From JACRCT01 sp036504155 (GTDB taxonomy: Bacteria > Myxococcota > Myxococcia > Myxococcales > UBA5297), in assembly GCA_036504155.1 (NCBI GenBank), contig DASXVQ010000238.1, forward strand, positions 1 to 64,000: a DNA stretch of 64,000 nt, written 5' to 3'. The notes below the pieces were generated by a model. The model saw only the letters and a list, made by a program, of their open reading frames with translations. It was not told the origin of the DNA and made no database searches. Within the stretch, counting starts at the first letter, position 1. Each line of letters starts with the position of its first letter. This document shows, piece by piece, positions 17,077-26,674 of the stretch. Both the position numbers and the translations under genes were made by a program.

Positions 17077-17909
17077 GCGACGCGCGCACCTTCTTCAAGG
17101 GGCTGCGGCTGCCGGTGCCCCGGGCGATCCAGGGCCAGGCGCAACTGCTCTTCGCCACGCCGATGGTGGTGCTGCACACCCTGCTGTCCAGCCCCGCGGT
17201 CATCGTGCTGGGCCCCCTCTCCCCGCGGGCCGAGGAGGCGGTGCTCTCCGCCTGGATGCGCGGCGTGCTGCTCTTCTCCGGCGTGGACCTCACCGTGAGC
17301 GGGCTGGAGAACCTCGACCCCCGCGGCCGCTACGTCTTCGTCTCCAATCACCAGAGCCTCTTCGACGTCCCCTGCGTGCACACGGCGCTCCCGGTGCCGG
17401 TGCGGTTCGTGGCCAAGCGCTCGCTCGCCAACGTCCCCATCTTCGGACCGGGGATGCGGGCGGTGGGGACGGTGACCATCGACCGCAACGACAAGACCGA
17501 CACCGTGCGCCGGCTGCGGGAAGCCCGGGACAGCGTCGGCGCCAAGGCGTCCATCCACTTCTTCGCCGAGGGCACGCGCAGCCAGGACGGACGCCTGCGG
17601 ACCTTCAAGAAGGGCGCCGCGGCGATGGCGCTGTCGATGCAGGTGCCGCTGGTGCCCCTGGCGGTCTGCGGCACCCGGAAGATCTACCCCAAGGGGACCT
17701 TCACCGGCCTGCGGCCGGGGACGGCCCACGTGAGCATCGGCAAGCCCATCACGCCGGGCCCCGCGGACACCCCGGAGGAGCGCACGCGGCTGACGGCGCT
17801 GGCGCGCGCGGCGGTGCGGGACCTCTTGGCGGCGCGGGGAGAGCTGGTGGGCGACTCGGAAGCGGAAGCGGTCGGGGGCGTAGTGGAGGAGGTCCCGCGT
17901 GGGAGCTGA
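17073..17909 (+). CDS. PlsC-type 1-acyl-glycerol-3-phosphate acyltransferase
   Basis: A 278-residue membrane-associated acyltransferase. An N-terminal hydrophobic region (about 25-60) precedes motif I N-H-Q-S-L-F-D (near 91-97), motif III F-A-E-G-T-R-S (near 168) and motif IV V-P-L-V-P-L. It should place a fatty acyl group on a lysolipid. It overlaps the BtaA-like gene by four bases and the Nudix gene by eleven, so the three are translationally linked. The acceptor may be lysophosphatidate, or a lipid tied to the upstream transferase. Confidence 0.86.
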   Translation: MSDARTFFKGLRLPVPRAIQGQAQLLFATPMVVLHTLLSSPAVIVLGPLSPRAEEAVLSAWMRGVLLFSGVDLTVSGLENLDPRGRYVFVSNHQSLFDVPCVHTALPVPVRFVAKRSLANVPIFGPGMRAVGTVTIDRNDKTDTVRRLREARDSVGAKASIHFFAEGTRSQDGRLRTFKKGAAAMALSMQVPLVPLAVCGTRKIYPKGTFTGLRPGTAHVSIGKPITPGPADTPEERTRLTALARAAVRDLLAARGELVGDSEAEAVGGVVEEVPRGS

Positions 17910-18669
17910 TCGCCAGGCGTTCTCGGTTTCGATCTTCGCGCGCAACGCGGGGCGCATCCTGCTGGTGAAGCACAAGCGGCTGGGCACCTGGCTGCCGGTG
18001 GGCGGCGAGATGGACCCGGGGGAGACGCCGCTGGAGGCCGCGCGCCGCGAGCTGAAGGAGGAGACCGGGCTGGTCGGCTCCTTCGTGCAGGTCACGGGCA
18101 TCGACGGCACGCCGCCGGGCTACCTGGGCTACGAGGAGCACCTGGCCGGCAGCAAGGGCCTGCACCTCAACTTCTGCTTCGTGGCCGAGGTGGCCAGCGA
18201 CCAGATCCAGCCCAACGAGGAGTTCAACGAGTACCAGTGGGTCGCCGACCCGTCGTCGGTGGAGTGCCCGCGCAACGTGCTCGAGCTCGGCCGGATGGCG
18301 CTGCACGGCGGCACGCCGCTGCTGGCGCTGGCCCGCGCCTGGCTCACCGCGCTCAACCGCCACGACGCCGAGGGCCTGGCCCGCCTCTACGCCGACGACG
18401 CGGTGCACACCAGCCCCTGGGCCAAGGACCGCCGCCCGCAGTCGCTGGGCGAGATCCGCGGGCGCAACGGCATCCAGGGCTGGTGGGCCGACTCCTTCAA
18501 GCTCCTCCCCACCCTCCACTACGCCGAGAAGAACGTGGCCTCGGACCGCGAGCGCGTCTTCCTGGAGTGCATGCGCACGACCGGCAACTCCGAGGAGCCG
18601 ACCCTGGTGGCGGCGGTGCTGGTCTGCCGCAACGGGCGCGTGGGCTCGTCGCACATCTTCCGAGGGTAG
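17899..18669 (+). CDS. Nudix hydrolase fused to an NTF2/SnoaL-like domain
   Basis: A 256-residue two-domain protein. The N-terminal Nudix domain (1-130) has the full box: G-G-E near 35, G-E-T-P near 41, then R-E-L-K-E-E-T-G. The C-terminal ~110 residues have the SnoaL/NTF2 pattern (W-L-T-A-L-N-R-H-D then L-Y-A-D-D-A-V-H near residue 170). Nudix enzymes cut nucleoside diphosphates linked to X; the NTF2-like part may bind a small ligand or dimerise. GTG 17899 has GGAGGAGG upstream and lies inside the end of the acyltransferase gene. Substrate unknown. Confidence 0.82.
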   Translation: MGADRQAFSVSIFARNAGRILLVKHKRLGTWLPVGGEMDPGETPLEAARRELKEETGLVGSFVQVTGIDGTPPGYLGYEEHLAGSKGLHLNFCFVAEVASDQIQPNEEFNEYQWVADPSSVECPRNVLELGRMALHGGTPLLALARAWLTALNRHDAEGLARLYADDAVHTSPWAKDRRPQSLGEIRGRNGIQGWWADSFKLLPTLHYAEKNVASDRERVFLECMRTTGNSEEPTLVAAVLVCRNGRVGSSHIFRG

Positions 18670-18804
18670 TCGCAAGTCCCGAGTCGTGAATCCCAGGTTC
18701 CAGGTCCCAGGCAAGGGCCGATAGGACTCGAGCCGCGACAAGCACCTGGCCTGCCGCGGCTCGCCCGTACTTGCGGCTGACGACTCAGCCCCCTCCCCGA
18801 CGCC

Positions 18805-20325
18805 CTACTCCTCCCCGACGTTGTTGCTGCCGAAGTTCTGGATCGCCTTGCGCGAGGCGTGGCGCACCGACTCGTCGCCGCCGCCGCCGAGCGCATTGGC
18901 CGAGCTGGCGAAGAGGGCCCGCAGGTTCCCGAAGACGTTGATGGAGCCGCTCAGCTCCCTGGCGTTGAGGTCCTTGTTGGCCACCGCGACCGTGTCGTGG
19001 GCGCTCTCCAGCAGCCGCAGGGCCTCCTCGCGCCGGCCCAGGTCGTTCAGCTCGATGGCCCGGCGGGCGTCGGCGATGCCGCGGCCGTTGATGCCGTAGG
19101 TCAGCACCTCCTTGTCCTCCAGGCGGGCGACCTCCTCGGGCGAGGCGGTGGCGTGGGCGGTGAGCGCCGGGGCCAGCGACATGGCGCGGGCGCGGTCGGT
19201 GGCCACGTCGGCGAAGGTCGCGATCGTCTCCAGCACCGGGAACTGGCCGGCGCCGGGGCTCACCGTCAGGCGGGCGAGGACGCGCTGGTGGGTGGTGCTG
19301 GCCAGGTCCGGCAGGCTCACCACCACGTCGCGGCCCACGCGCTCGAACAGGTTGCCGTACACGTCCTCGATGGTGACGCCGTCGGCCGGGTGCAGGACCA
19401 CCTTCACGTCGGCGGCGACCAGCTTGGCGGCCAGGGTCAGCTCCTTGACGAAGGCGGCGGCGATGGCGGCCGGCTCGTCCAGGAAGCGGAAGCGGCCGCC
19501 GCCGTGCTCGGACAGGCCTTCCATCAGGGTCGAGTTGAAGTCCACGCCCACGCCGACCGAGGAGAACGTCACGCCGCGGCCGCGCAGGTCGGCGGCGATG
19601 GCGAAGAGCTTGTCGTTGCGCAGCTCGCCCATGTTCGCCTGGCCGTCCGAGAGCAGGACCATGCGGCGCACCGACTTGTCGGCGCTGGAGTCCGCGAAGA
19701 GCATCCGCCTGGCCAGGTCGACGCCGCCGCTCAGGTTGGTCGAACCCTCGGCGATCAGCTCGTCCACCGCCGACATCGCCTGCGCCCGGGTGCCGTCGTT
19801 GATGCAGGTCGAGGGCAGCGCCACGCGCGCCGAGGTCTCGTAGGAGACGATGACCAGGCGGTCGCCGTCGCGCAGCTGGCGGACGACCTCACGGGCCGCG
19901 GCGCGGGTGTTCTCGATCTTCGGGCCCTGCATCGAGCCCGAGCAGTCGACCACCAGGGCCAGCTGCACCGGCTCGCGCCGCTCCGAGGTCGCCGCCGCCT
20001 GCTTCGCCGTCACGTCCGCCTGGAAGTAGACCTCGCGGGGGCCGCCGGCCAGCATCGCCGGGTGCGACAGGCGGGGCATCACCTTGACCGCGTCCGAGGC
20101 GCCGAGCTTGGTCGCGTCCGCGAAGGCCGCCGGGACGGGGGCGAGGGCGATGGGCGCCGTGACCGCCGGAGCGGGGGCGAAGGCCGGGGCCATGGCGAAG
20201 GGGGCGGCAGCAGGAGCCGCGGCAGCGGCCGGGCCCGGCTTGGCCCAGAGCAGGCTCAAGGCGCCCAGGAGCAGCATCAGGCCCCCGGCGGCGAAGATGG
20301 CGGCGGTTCGGGTCTTCGCGGTCAT
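18805..20325 (-). CDS. Von Willebrand factor A domain membrane protein
   Basis: A 506-residue protein: one N-terminal membrane segment (about 8-28), an Ala/Pro-rich linker (30-70), then a VWA domain (about 120-300) with the metal-ion site D-C-S-G-S-M, a T-N-L-S-G-G segment and L-S-D-G-Q-A-N. The C-terminal ~200 residues resemble the extension of VWA proteins often found with VIT domains. A GAGGGA site precedes ATG 20325. The gene is divergent from an ECF sigma/anti-sigma pair, with about 200 bases shared upstream. Likely metal-dependent protein binding on the periplasmic side. Confidence 0.82.
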   Translation of the reverse strand: MTAKTRTAAIFAAGGLMLLLGALSLLWAKPGPAAAAAPAAAPFAMAPAFAPAPAVTAPIALAPVPAAFADATKLGASDAVKVMPRLSHPAMLAGGPREVYFQADVTAKQAAATSERREPVQLALVVDCSGSMQGPKIENTRAAAREVVRQLRDGDRLVIVSYETSARVALPSTCINDGTRAQAMSAVDELIAEGSTNLSGGVDLARRMLFADSSADKSVRRMVLLSDGQANMGELRNDKLFAIAADLRGRGVTFSSVGVGVDFNSTLMEGLSEHGGGRFRFLDEPAAIAAAFVKELTLAAKLVAADVKVVLHPADGVTIEDVYGNLFERVGRDVVVSLPDLASTTHQRVLARLTVSPGAGQFPVLETIATFADVATDRARAMSLAPALTAHATASPEEVARLEDKEVLTYGINGRGIADARRAIELNDLGRREEALRLLESAHDTVAVANKDLNARELSGSINVFGNLRALFASSANALGGGGDESVRHASRKAIQNFGSNNVGEE

Positions 20326-20522
20326 GGCGTCCCTCTTCTAGTCGCCCGGAATTCCAGTGGTTTTCCGGGGCGTCAGGAGTCTCGTCTGCTGCGCTTCGCG
20401 GCTCTCGATAGGTCGGTCGCTCGAGCCCGGATTTTCGGGAACCCCGGGTTGCGCCTGGCCCGCCGTTCACCCGAGCTTTCCCCGAAATGCCTCTCCGGAC
20501 GACTCATCGATCGGAGGCGCGG

Positions 20523-21152
20523 ATGGCAGAGGCGGCGCAGCTCGCATGGATGTTTGACCACGCCGGGGAGCGTCCTCTAGCGTTGCGCGCCGCCATGTCC
20601 GACGACTCCCAGATCGTGGGCGATCTCTACCGACGCTACGGCCCTGCCGTGCACCGGCGGCTGCGCTCCATGCTGGGCGACGAGCAGGAGGCGCTCGACT
20701 TGACGCAGGAGGTCTTCCTGGCCTTCCTGGACGCCCGGAAGCGCCTGCGCGGCGAGGCCTCGCCCTTCACCGTCCTCTACCAGATCGCCACCCACAAGGC
20801 GGTCGACAGCCTGCGACGGCGGGCGCGGTGGTCGGGCTCGCTGGGCCGCCTCGACTACGAGGAGGACGCCGAGGAGCAGGCGGCCTCTGCCGATTCGGAC
20901 GGCTCCGAGAGCTCGCCCCGGCGGGTCGAGGCCGCGCTGGACCTGGCGCTGCTCACCCGCGACGAGAGCCCCGAGGTCCTCACCGCCGCCTTCATGTACT
21001 TCGTCGAGCGCTACACCACCGAGGAGATCGGCGAGGCGCTCGGCCTCTCGCGCAAGACCATCGGCAAGTACCTCGCCGGGTTCGCGGAGCGGGCGCGCAA
21101 GCGCTCGGAGAAGCTGGAAGCGAGGAGTGGCAAGAAGGAGGACGCGCGATGA
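20523..21152 (+). CDS. ECF-type RNA polymerase sigma factor
   Basis: A 209-residue sigma factor. Region 2 (about 25-95) has L-Y-R-R-Y-G and D-L-T-Q-E-V-F-L-A-F; region 4 (about 140-200) has Y-T-T-E-E-I-G-E-A-L-G-L-S-R-K-T-I-G-K. The linker is acidic. I chose ATG 20523 for its GGAGG site five bases upstream; ATG 20595 is an alternative that would still keep region 2. The stop overlaps the start of the next gene (ATGA), the usual sigma/anti-sigma arrangement. Confidence 0.85.
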   Translation: MAEAAQLAWMFDHAGERPLALRAAMSDDSQIVGDLYRRYGPAVHRRLRSMLGDEQEALDLTQEVFLAFLDARKRLRGEASPFTVLYQIATHKAVDSLRRRARWSGSLGRLDYEEDAEEQAASADSDGSESSPRRVEAALDLALLTRDESPEVLTAAFMYFVERYTTEEIGEALGLSRKTIGKYLAGFAERARKRSEKLEARSGKKEDAR

Positions 21153-21868
21153 GCCGACAGATCAAGGACGCGATGCTCGAGCGCTACCTCGCAGGAGACG
21201 TGACGCCGGAGCAGCGCGCGAAGCTCGACGCGGCCCTGGCCGCCTCGGAGGCCGACCGCGCCCGCCTGGACGAGCTGCAGCGCGACTCCTCGGCGTTCCT
21301 GGTGGCCCACCCTCCCGGGCCGCTGGTCGCCAAGGTCGCGGAGAAGCAGCGCAAGCGGCTCTTCTGGCGGCTCCTGGTGCCGGCCTTCGCGGTCGCCGGG
21401 TGCGTGGCCGTCATCTCCTTCGCGGCGAGCCGCGTCCCCATCGACCAGAAGAAGATCGAGCTGGCGGTCTACGCGGCGCAGGCGGACGGCATCGCCCGGC
21501 CGCTGGCCGTGGCCACGCCCGGCGACGCGGTGAAGTTCGTGCTGGCGGGCCGGGCCATGGGCTATGTGGCGGTGATGGGCCGGGACGCCCAGGGCAATGT
21601 GCGCGTCTACGTGCCCAAGGAGGGCCAGACGGCCGAGCGCTACGACCCCAAGGCGCCGATGCTACCCGGGGTCTCCAACCTGTCTCCCCAGTCCGGGCGC
21701 GAAGAGATCATCGGCCTGTTCTGCCCCAAGGCCTTCGAGCTGGCACCGGTGGTCGAGGCGCTGCGCGATCGCCAGCCGCTGACCGGGCTGTTGCCCGAGG
21801 GCACGGTGACGGCGGTGGTGCCGCTGGAGAAGCCGGGGGCGGACCCGAAGCCGCCGTCCGCCGAATAG
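21149..21868 (+). CDS. Putative membrane anti-sigma factor
   Basis: A 239-residue protein. The N-terminal ~70 residues are helical and charged (M-L-E-R-Y-L-A-G-D near residues 9-17), a form seen in anti-sigma proteins. There is no H-x(3)-C-x(2)-C zinc motif. One membrane segment lies at about 74-93, then an extracytoplasmic domain. Overlap with the sigma gene is the main evidence for the role: it would hold the sigma factor at the membrane until a signal arrives. Confidence 0.68.
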   Translation: MSRQIKDAMLERYLAGDVTPEQRAKLDAALAASEADRARLDELQRDSSAFLVAHPPGPLVAKVAEKQRKRLFWRLLVPAFAVAGCVAVISFAASRVPIDQKKIELAVYAAQADGIARPLAVATPGDAVKFVLAGRAMGYVAVMGRDAQGNVRVYVPKEGQTAERYDPKAPMLPGVSNLSPQSGREEIIGLFCPKAFELAPVVEALRDRQPLTGLLPEGTVTAVVPLEKPGADPKPPSAE

Positions 21869-21872
21869 AGAA

Positions 21873-21898
21873 CGGGGCGCCCGGTGAGAGGCGCCCCG
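21873..21898. terminator. Hairpin between convergent anti-sigma and clpX genes
   Basis: A perfect 9-bp stem CGGGGCGCC / GGCGCCCCG with an 8-base loop, four bases after the anti-sigma stop and 39 bases after the clpX stop on the other strand. No T run follows on either side, so it may stop transcription poorly or only protect 3' ends. Confidence 0.5.
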
Positions 21899-21936
21899 CT
21901 CGGAAACATCGAACCGTCCCACCTGCTGCCGCGCCG

Positions 21937-23223
<1,287 letters not shown>

Positions 23224-23366
23224 GTGCTGCCTCCAAACACCGCGGCTGCCTCGCCGCGCCCCGACCCAGAACCTACGTCCGAGCCCTCTCGAAACCTAAC
23301 TGCGCCACCGGGCCGATCCATTCTATCCCAGGACTGCACCTGAGCCAGCCGACTGCTTGCCCGGTA

Positions 23367-23411
23367 GGGGCGATCAACCGGCTGGTTGCAACCCGGAGCG
23401 AGTATCGCCCC
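23367..23411. other. Nested dyad in the clpX upstream region
   Basis: GGGGCGAT (23367-23374) pairs with ATCGCCCC (23404-23411). Between them CAACCGGCTGGTTG (23375-23388) can form its own 5-bp stem. It sits between the start of clpX and the stop of the next minus-strand gene, so it may end the upstream transcript or shape the clpX leader. No clear promoter was identified in this 280-base gap. Confidence 0.4.
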
Positions 23412-23504
23412 AAATATAGGTCCCGGTCCTCACCCACCGCCACGGAAGCTCGCTGGCATCCCCCCTCGTGTCGCCTACCCGAAAGGAGCCCGGCTGGCTG
23501 TCCC

Positions 23505-24140
23505 CTACCGCCCCTTGGCGGCCGCAAGCTCCTCGACCTCGGCTGCGAGCGCCTCGGCGCGCTGGGAAACCGCGTCCGGGACCTTCTTGCAGCCCTTCAG
23601 GTCGGCGGCGAGCTTGCGGGCGGTCAGGGCCAGCTTGCGCAGCACGAGGTCGGCCGGCGGTGCGGGCTTGGGCGGCTCGGGGTAGCGCTGGGCCAGCTCC
23701 TTGACGATCTCCGCGGGCTTCTCCTCCTCGTTCCAGATGCGCTCGCGCAGCTCCTTGTAGTCCTTGTCCGACAGCTGCCCGCGCTGCTCGGCGCCGGCGA
23801 GCACGCTGACCACCTCGAACGGAGGTGCATCCTGTTCCGGGGCCGGCGGCTTCTCGGTGTCGAAGAGCGACTTCTCGTGCCGGGCCAGGAAGGCGAACGA
23901 GTTGGTGAGCTTGAGGGCGGTCTGCCGCTTGATGCGCAGCTCCTTCGAGCAGTAGTCCTCGAAGGCCTTGAAGCCCCACTCCTCCCACGCGCCCTCGTTG
24001 CGCACGCGCACGAGCAGCGAGCCCAGCTCCACCCAGCTCGTCTTGAAGCGCTGGGCGGTCTGGAGCACCTGGTGACGCAGCGAGCCCGGCACGAGCTCGG
24101 CGACCTTCTCGGCCATGGCGGTCTGTCCCTTGGTCTGCAT
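23505..24140 (-). CDS. Conserved protein of unknown function, helical and charged
   Basis: A 211-residue soluble protein without signal or membrane segment. The N-terminal ~100 residues form a compact helical part with W-V-E-L-G and W-G-F-K-A-F-E-D-Y-C; the latter recalls phage and plasmid type proteins that carry a Y-C-x-x-E-L motif, but I can name no family. The middle has Pro/Glu linkers; the C-terminus is a likely coiled coil rich in Ala, Lys and Glu. ATG 24140 has a GGGAGGTG site; the in-frame ATG at 24116 is a weaker choice. It stands between clpX and a TonB-like protein gene. Confidence 0.6.
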   Translation of the reverse strand: MQTKGQTAMAEKVAELVPGSLRHQVLQTAQRFKTSWVELGSLLVRVRNEGAWEEWGFKAFEDYCSKELRIKRQTALKLTNSFAFLARHEKSLFDTEKPPAPEQDAPPFEVVSVLAGAEQRGQLSDKDYKELRERIWNEEEKPAEIVKELAQRYPEPPKPAPPADLVLRKLALTARKLAADLKGCKKVPDAVSQRAEALAAEVEELAAAKGR

Positions 24141-24235
24141 GGAGCGCGCACCTCCCGCGGGAAATCGGATCGGCGGGAGGGATACACCGTCCGGTACCGG
24201 ACTGTCGATGGACTCTTTGGACCGCCCGCGGGCGC

Positions 24236-25198
24236 CTACTTCGGCGAGTTGATGCGGAACGCCAGCGAGACGTTGGCCTGCTCACCGTTGTAGACGGGGA
24301 ACTTCCACTTCTGCAGCGCGGTGAACATGCACTTGAACAGCTCGGTGTCCTCGCTCTTGTAGTCCGGGTTGTCGATCCAGAGCTTGGTGATGCGCCCGTC
24401 GTTGCCGATGGTGAACTCGATGGGCACGCGCGTCTCCCACCCCGGCTTCTGGCGCTTGGCCTCGGCGGACAGGCAGGGGTGCAGGCTGACCTTGTTGGTC
24501 TTGACCACGCCGTTGATGCCCTCCTGGTCCCACTGCTGGACGACCCCGACGTCGTTGTCCGGCATCTTGGTCGCGAGGCCGCCGGGGTTGGTCGGGTCCT
24601 TCGGGTTGGCGGGGTTGGCCGGGTTCTTCGGATTGGGGGTGGCCGGGTTCTTGGGCCCGACGGGCTTGGGGATCTTCGGGTTGGTGCCCGGGTGGCTGGG
24701 GTTCTTCACGGCGTCCGGATAGGCCAGCTCGTCCTCGCCGGTGCGGGCGGAGGCCAGCTTGATGGACGGGAGCTCGTCGGTGATGACCGGCTCGGGCAGC
24801 TGGATCTGCTTCTCCCAGGGACGGTGGATGGCGAGCCAGACGGCGAGGTAGCCGCCGCCCAGCAGCAGGACGAGGCTGACGGTGCCCATCGAGACCAGCT
24901 TCATCAGGCGGCCGCGGCGCCGCTCCTTGTGCATCGACTCGCTGGCCACCTCGACGCGCAGCTTCGCCTTGGCCTTGGCGAGGTGCACGCGGAACTTCTC
25001 GACGGTCCCCAGAGCCTGGAACTTGGGCTCCAGGTTGAAGGGCGCGACCGGCGTGTTCTCGTCGAGCTCGCCGGCGAACAACAACTCCACCAGCTTCGAG
25101 AAGGGAACGGGCCCCAGCAGCAGATCACCCTGCTTGAAGAGCCAACTTCCGCCTGTGGTGCCGACGTCGACGCCGAGCCCGTCCGACGCCATCGCCAC
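24236..25198 (-). CDS. GYF-like / TonB-like protein with AgmX-type C-terminal domain
   Basis: A 320-residue protein in four parts: a GYF_2-like cytoplasmic domain (about 15-75, with W-L-F-K-Q-G-D-L-L-L-G-P-V), a membrane segment (about 104-126), an Asn/Pro/Lys-rich spacer (about 165-210) and a C-terminal domain (about 225-320) of the AgmX/PglI TonB_C-like type, with one cysteine near the start and C-M-F-T-A-L-Q-K-W-K-F-P near the end. This layout resembles motility- and transport-linked energiser partners of Myxococcota. No ExbB/ExbD genes are near. ATG 25198 is the first in frame. Confidence 0.72.
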   Translation of the reverse strand: MAMASDGLGVDVGTTGGSWLFKQGDLLLGPVPFSKLVELLFAGELDENTPVAPFNLEPKFQALGTVEKFRVHLAKAKAKLRVEVASESMHKERRRGRLMKLVSMGTVSLVLLLGGGYLAVWLAIHRPWEKQIQLPEPVITDELPSIKLASARTGEDELAYPDAVKNPSHPGTNPKIPKPVGPKNPATPNPKNPANPANPKDPTNPGGLATKMPDNDVGVVQQWDQEGINGVVKTNKVSLHPCLSAEAKRQKPGWETRVPIEFTIGNDGRITKLWIDNPDYKSEDTELFKCMFTALQKWKFPVYNGEQANVSLAFRINSPK

Positions 25199-25387
25199 CT
25201 CCTGAGTTTGTGGGTACGCGAATTTCTAGGCGGCTCAAGCAGCCACACCAGGGAGCCATGATAGCGAGTGAGTGCTCGGGTGGGAACGCATCTCTGAGTT
25301 CGGCGGCGATCGAAAAGGCGGGCGCCAGGCCAGTCGGTGGTTGACAGCCGACCGACCCGGCGCCTCGAACCCCTGCCGTCCCAGCCC

Positions 25388-26467
25388 CTACCACTCGCCG
25401 TCCATCGGGTCCTGCGGCGGAGTCAAGCCGTGGACCTGGTTCGTCGAGACGTCGACCGGCCCGTCGTCCTCGAACCCGACGAAGCCGTGGTCCTGGTCCT
25501 TCTGGAACACGCTCTTGACCTTCTGGAGGATGGAGGACGGCGCGACGTCGCCCTTCTGCTCGTCGTAGAGCTTGAACCAGGGGTAGCCGTGCTCGGTGTA
25601 CGTCCGGGGCGAGACCGGCGTCGCCGGGGGCGCCTCGCCGGTGATCTCGGTCCACAGCTGGCTGTTGACGATGTGGACGAAGACCCGCCCGTAGTTCGAC
25701 TCGTCCCAGGTCGAGAGCCCGTAGGGGTCCGGGTAGATCTTCTGGGTCATCGTCCCGCCGGCGGCCAGGCCCATCTCCGCGCCCTTCTTGGACTTCGCGG
25801 GAGCCTCGGCCTTCTCCTCGCAGCAGGCGGACGGCGCGGCGGAGGACATCGGAGCCCCGGCGCAGCAGCGGGCGGCCGACCTGCGCGCGGGCGGCGGACG
25901 CTCCGGGAACCGGCCGGGCTTGGGCTCGAGGACCATCAGTTGCAGCCCGCCGTGCTCCTCCTTGCCGGTGACCTGGCCCTCGACCGTGTAGCCCATGCCC
26001 AGCGGCATCGCGACGAACTGCCGGATGGTCCCGGTGCCCGTGTTGAAGCCGTCCAGCCAGGGCTGCGGCGGGCAGACGAGGTAGTCCTGCAGCTCCTCGC
26101 CCCAGAACGAGGCCTTGCTCGGGCCGCACAGCTTCTGGTCCCAGGGCTTGCCGGAGACCGCGTTGACCTTGCCGGCGGCGACCTTGATGGCGTTGGGCCG
26201 CCAGTGGCGGGCCTGGATGCTGATCCACATCGCCTCGCGCTGGTACATCGGCAGGAAGACGCCCGAGTGCTTGACCCAGCTGGCAGGGACGCGGTCCTGG
26301 TAGTCCTTGACCTTGCGCAGCGGGAAGTCGCCCAGCCCGGGAGGCAGCGGATAGCTGCGGCCGTCGTCGGGGATGCGCAGCGTGCGCTGGAACGAGACGG
26401 CGGTGCCGGACTTCGAAGCCTCGTCCCAGAAGACCAGCCGGGAGCCCTCGACCTTGACCTGCAACAT
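25388..26467 (-). CDS. Conserved soluble protein of unnamed family
   Basis: A 359-residue protein without signal peptide. From memory it matches a conserved family of unknown function found in myxobacteria and actinobacteria. Marks are L-P-P-G-L-G-x-F-P-L near 41-50, G-V-F-L-P-M-Y-Q-R-E-A-M-W near 69-81, P-P-Q-P-W-L-D-G-F-N near 132, the M-G-L-A-A-G-G-x-M-x-Q-K-I-Y-P block, and P-W-F-x-L-Y-D-E. Between blocks is a species-specific insert (about 190-228) with two C-C pairs. A GGAGG site precedes ATG 26467. I cannot assign a reaction. Confidence 0.7.
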   Translation of the reverse strand: MLQVKVEGSRLVFWDEASKSGTAVSFQRTLRIPDDGRSYPLPPGLGDFPLRKVKDYQDRVPASWVKHSGVFLPMYQREAMWISIQARHWRPNAIKVAAGKVNAVSGKPWDQKLCGPSKASFWGEELQDYLVCPPQPWLDGFNTGTGTIRQFVAMPLGMGYTVEGQVTGKEEHGGLQLMVLEPKPGRFPERPPPARRSAARCCAGAPMSSAAPSACCEEKAEAPAKSKKGAEMGLAAGGTMTQKIYPDPYGLSTWDESNYGRVFVHIVNSQLWTEITGEAPPATPVSPRTYTEHGYPWFKLYDEQKGDVAPSSILQKVKSVFQKDQDHGFVGFEDDGPVDVSTNQVHGLTPPQDPMDGEW

Positions 26468-26674
26468 GGTGCCTCCGAGCGGCGCCAGTAGTGGCCGGCC
26501 TCAGTGCCGGGTCCCTGTTTCCTGCGGCGCCTTCGAGGCATCAACGCGGCGGGCCCGGTCCTTGTGACATCGCCCGCCTCCAGCCGCACAACCACTTGAA
26601 TTCAATGGCCAATGAGCACCAGGGCCCCACGCCGATCCCAGCCGGCGAGGCAATCCGCCCTTCAACGCCCAGGG

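Noticed and set aside
18670..18804. Promoter or RNA gene between the Nudix and VWA genes
   Set aside because: The gene pair is convergent, and only low-complexity short repeats of the CCCAGGT type are seen.
20326..20522. GGAAC-type ECF promoter for the sigma/VWA pair
   Set aside because: A GGGAAC occurs at 20437-20442, but no suitable -10 lies 16-17 bases downstream.
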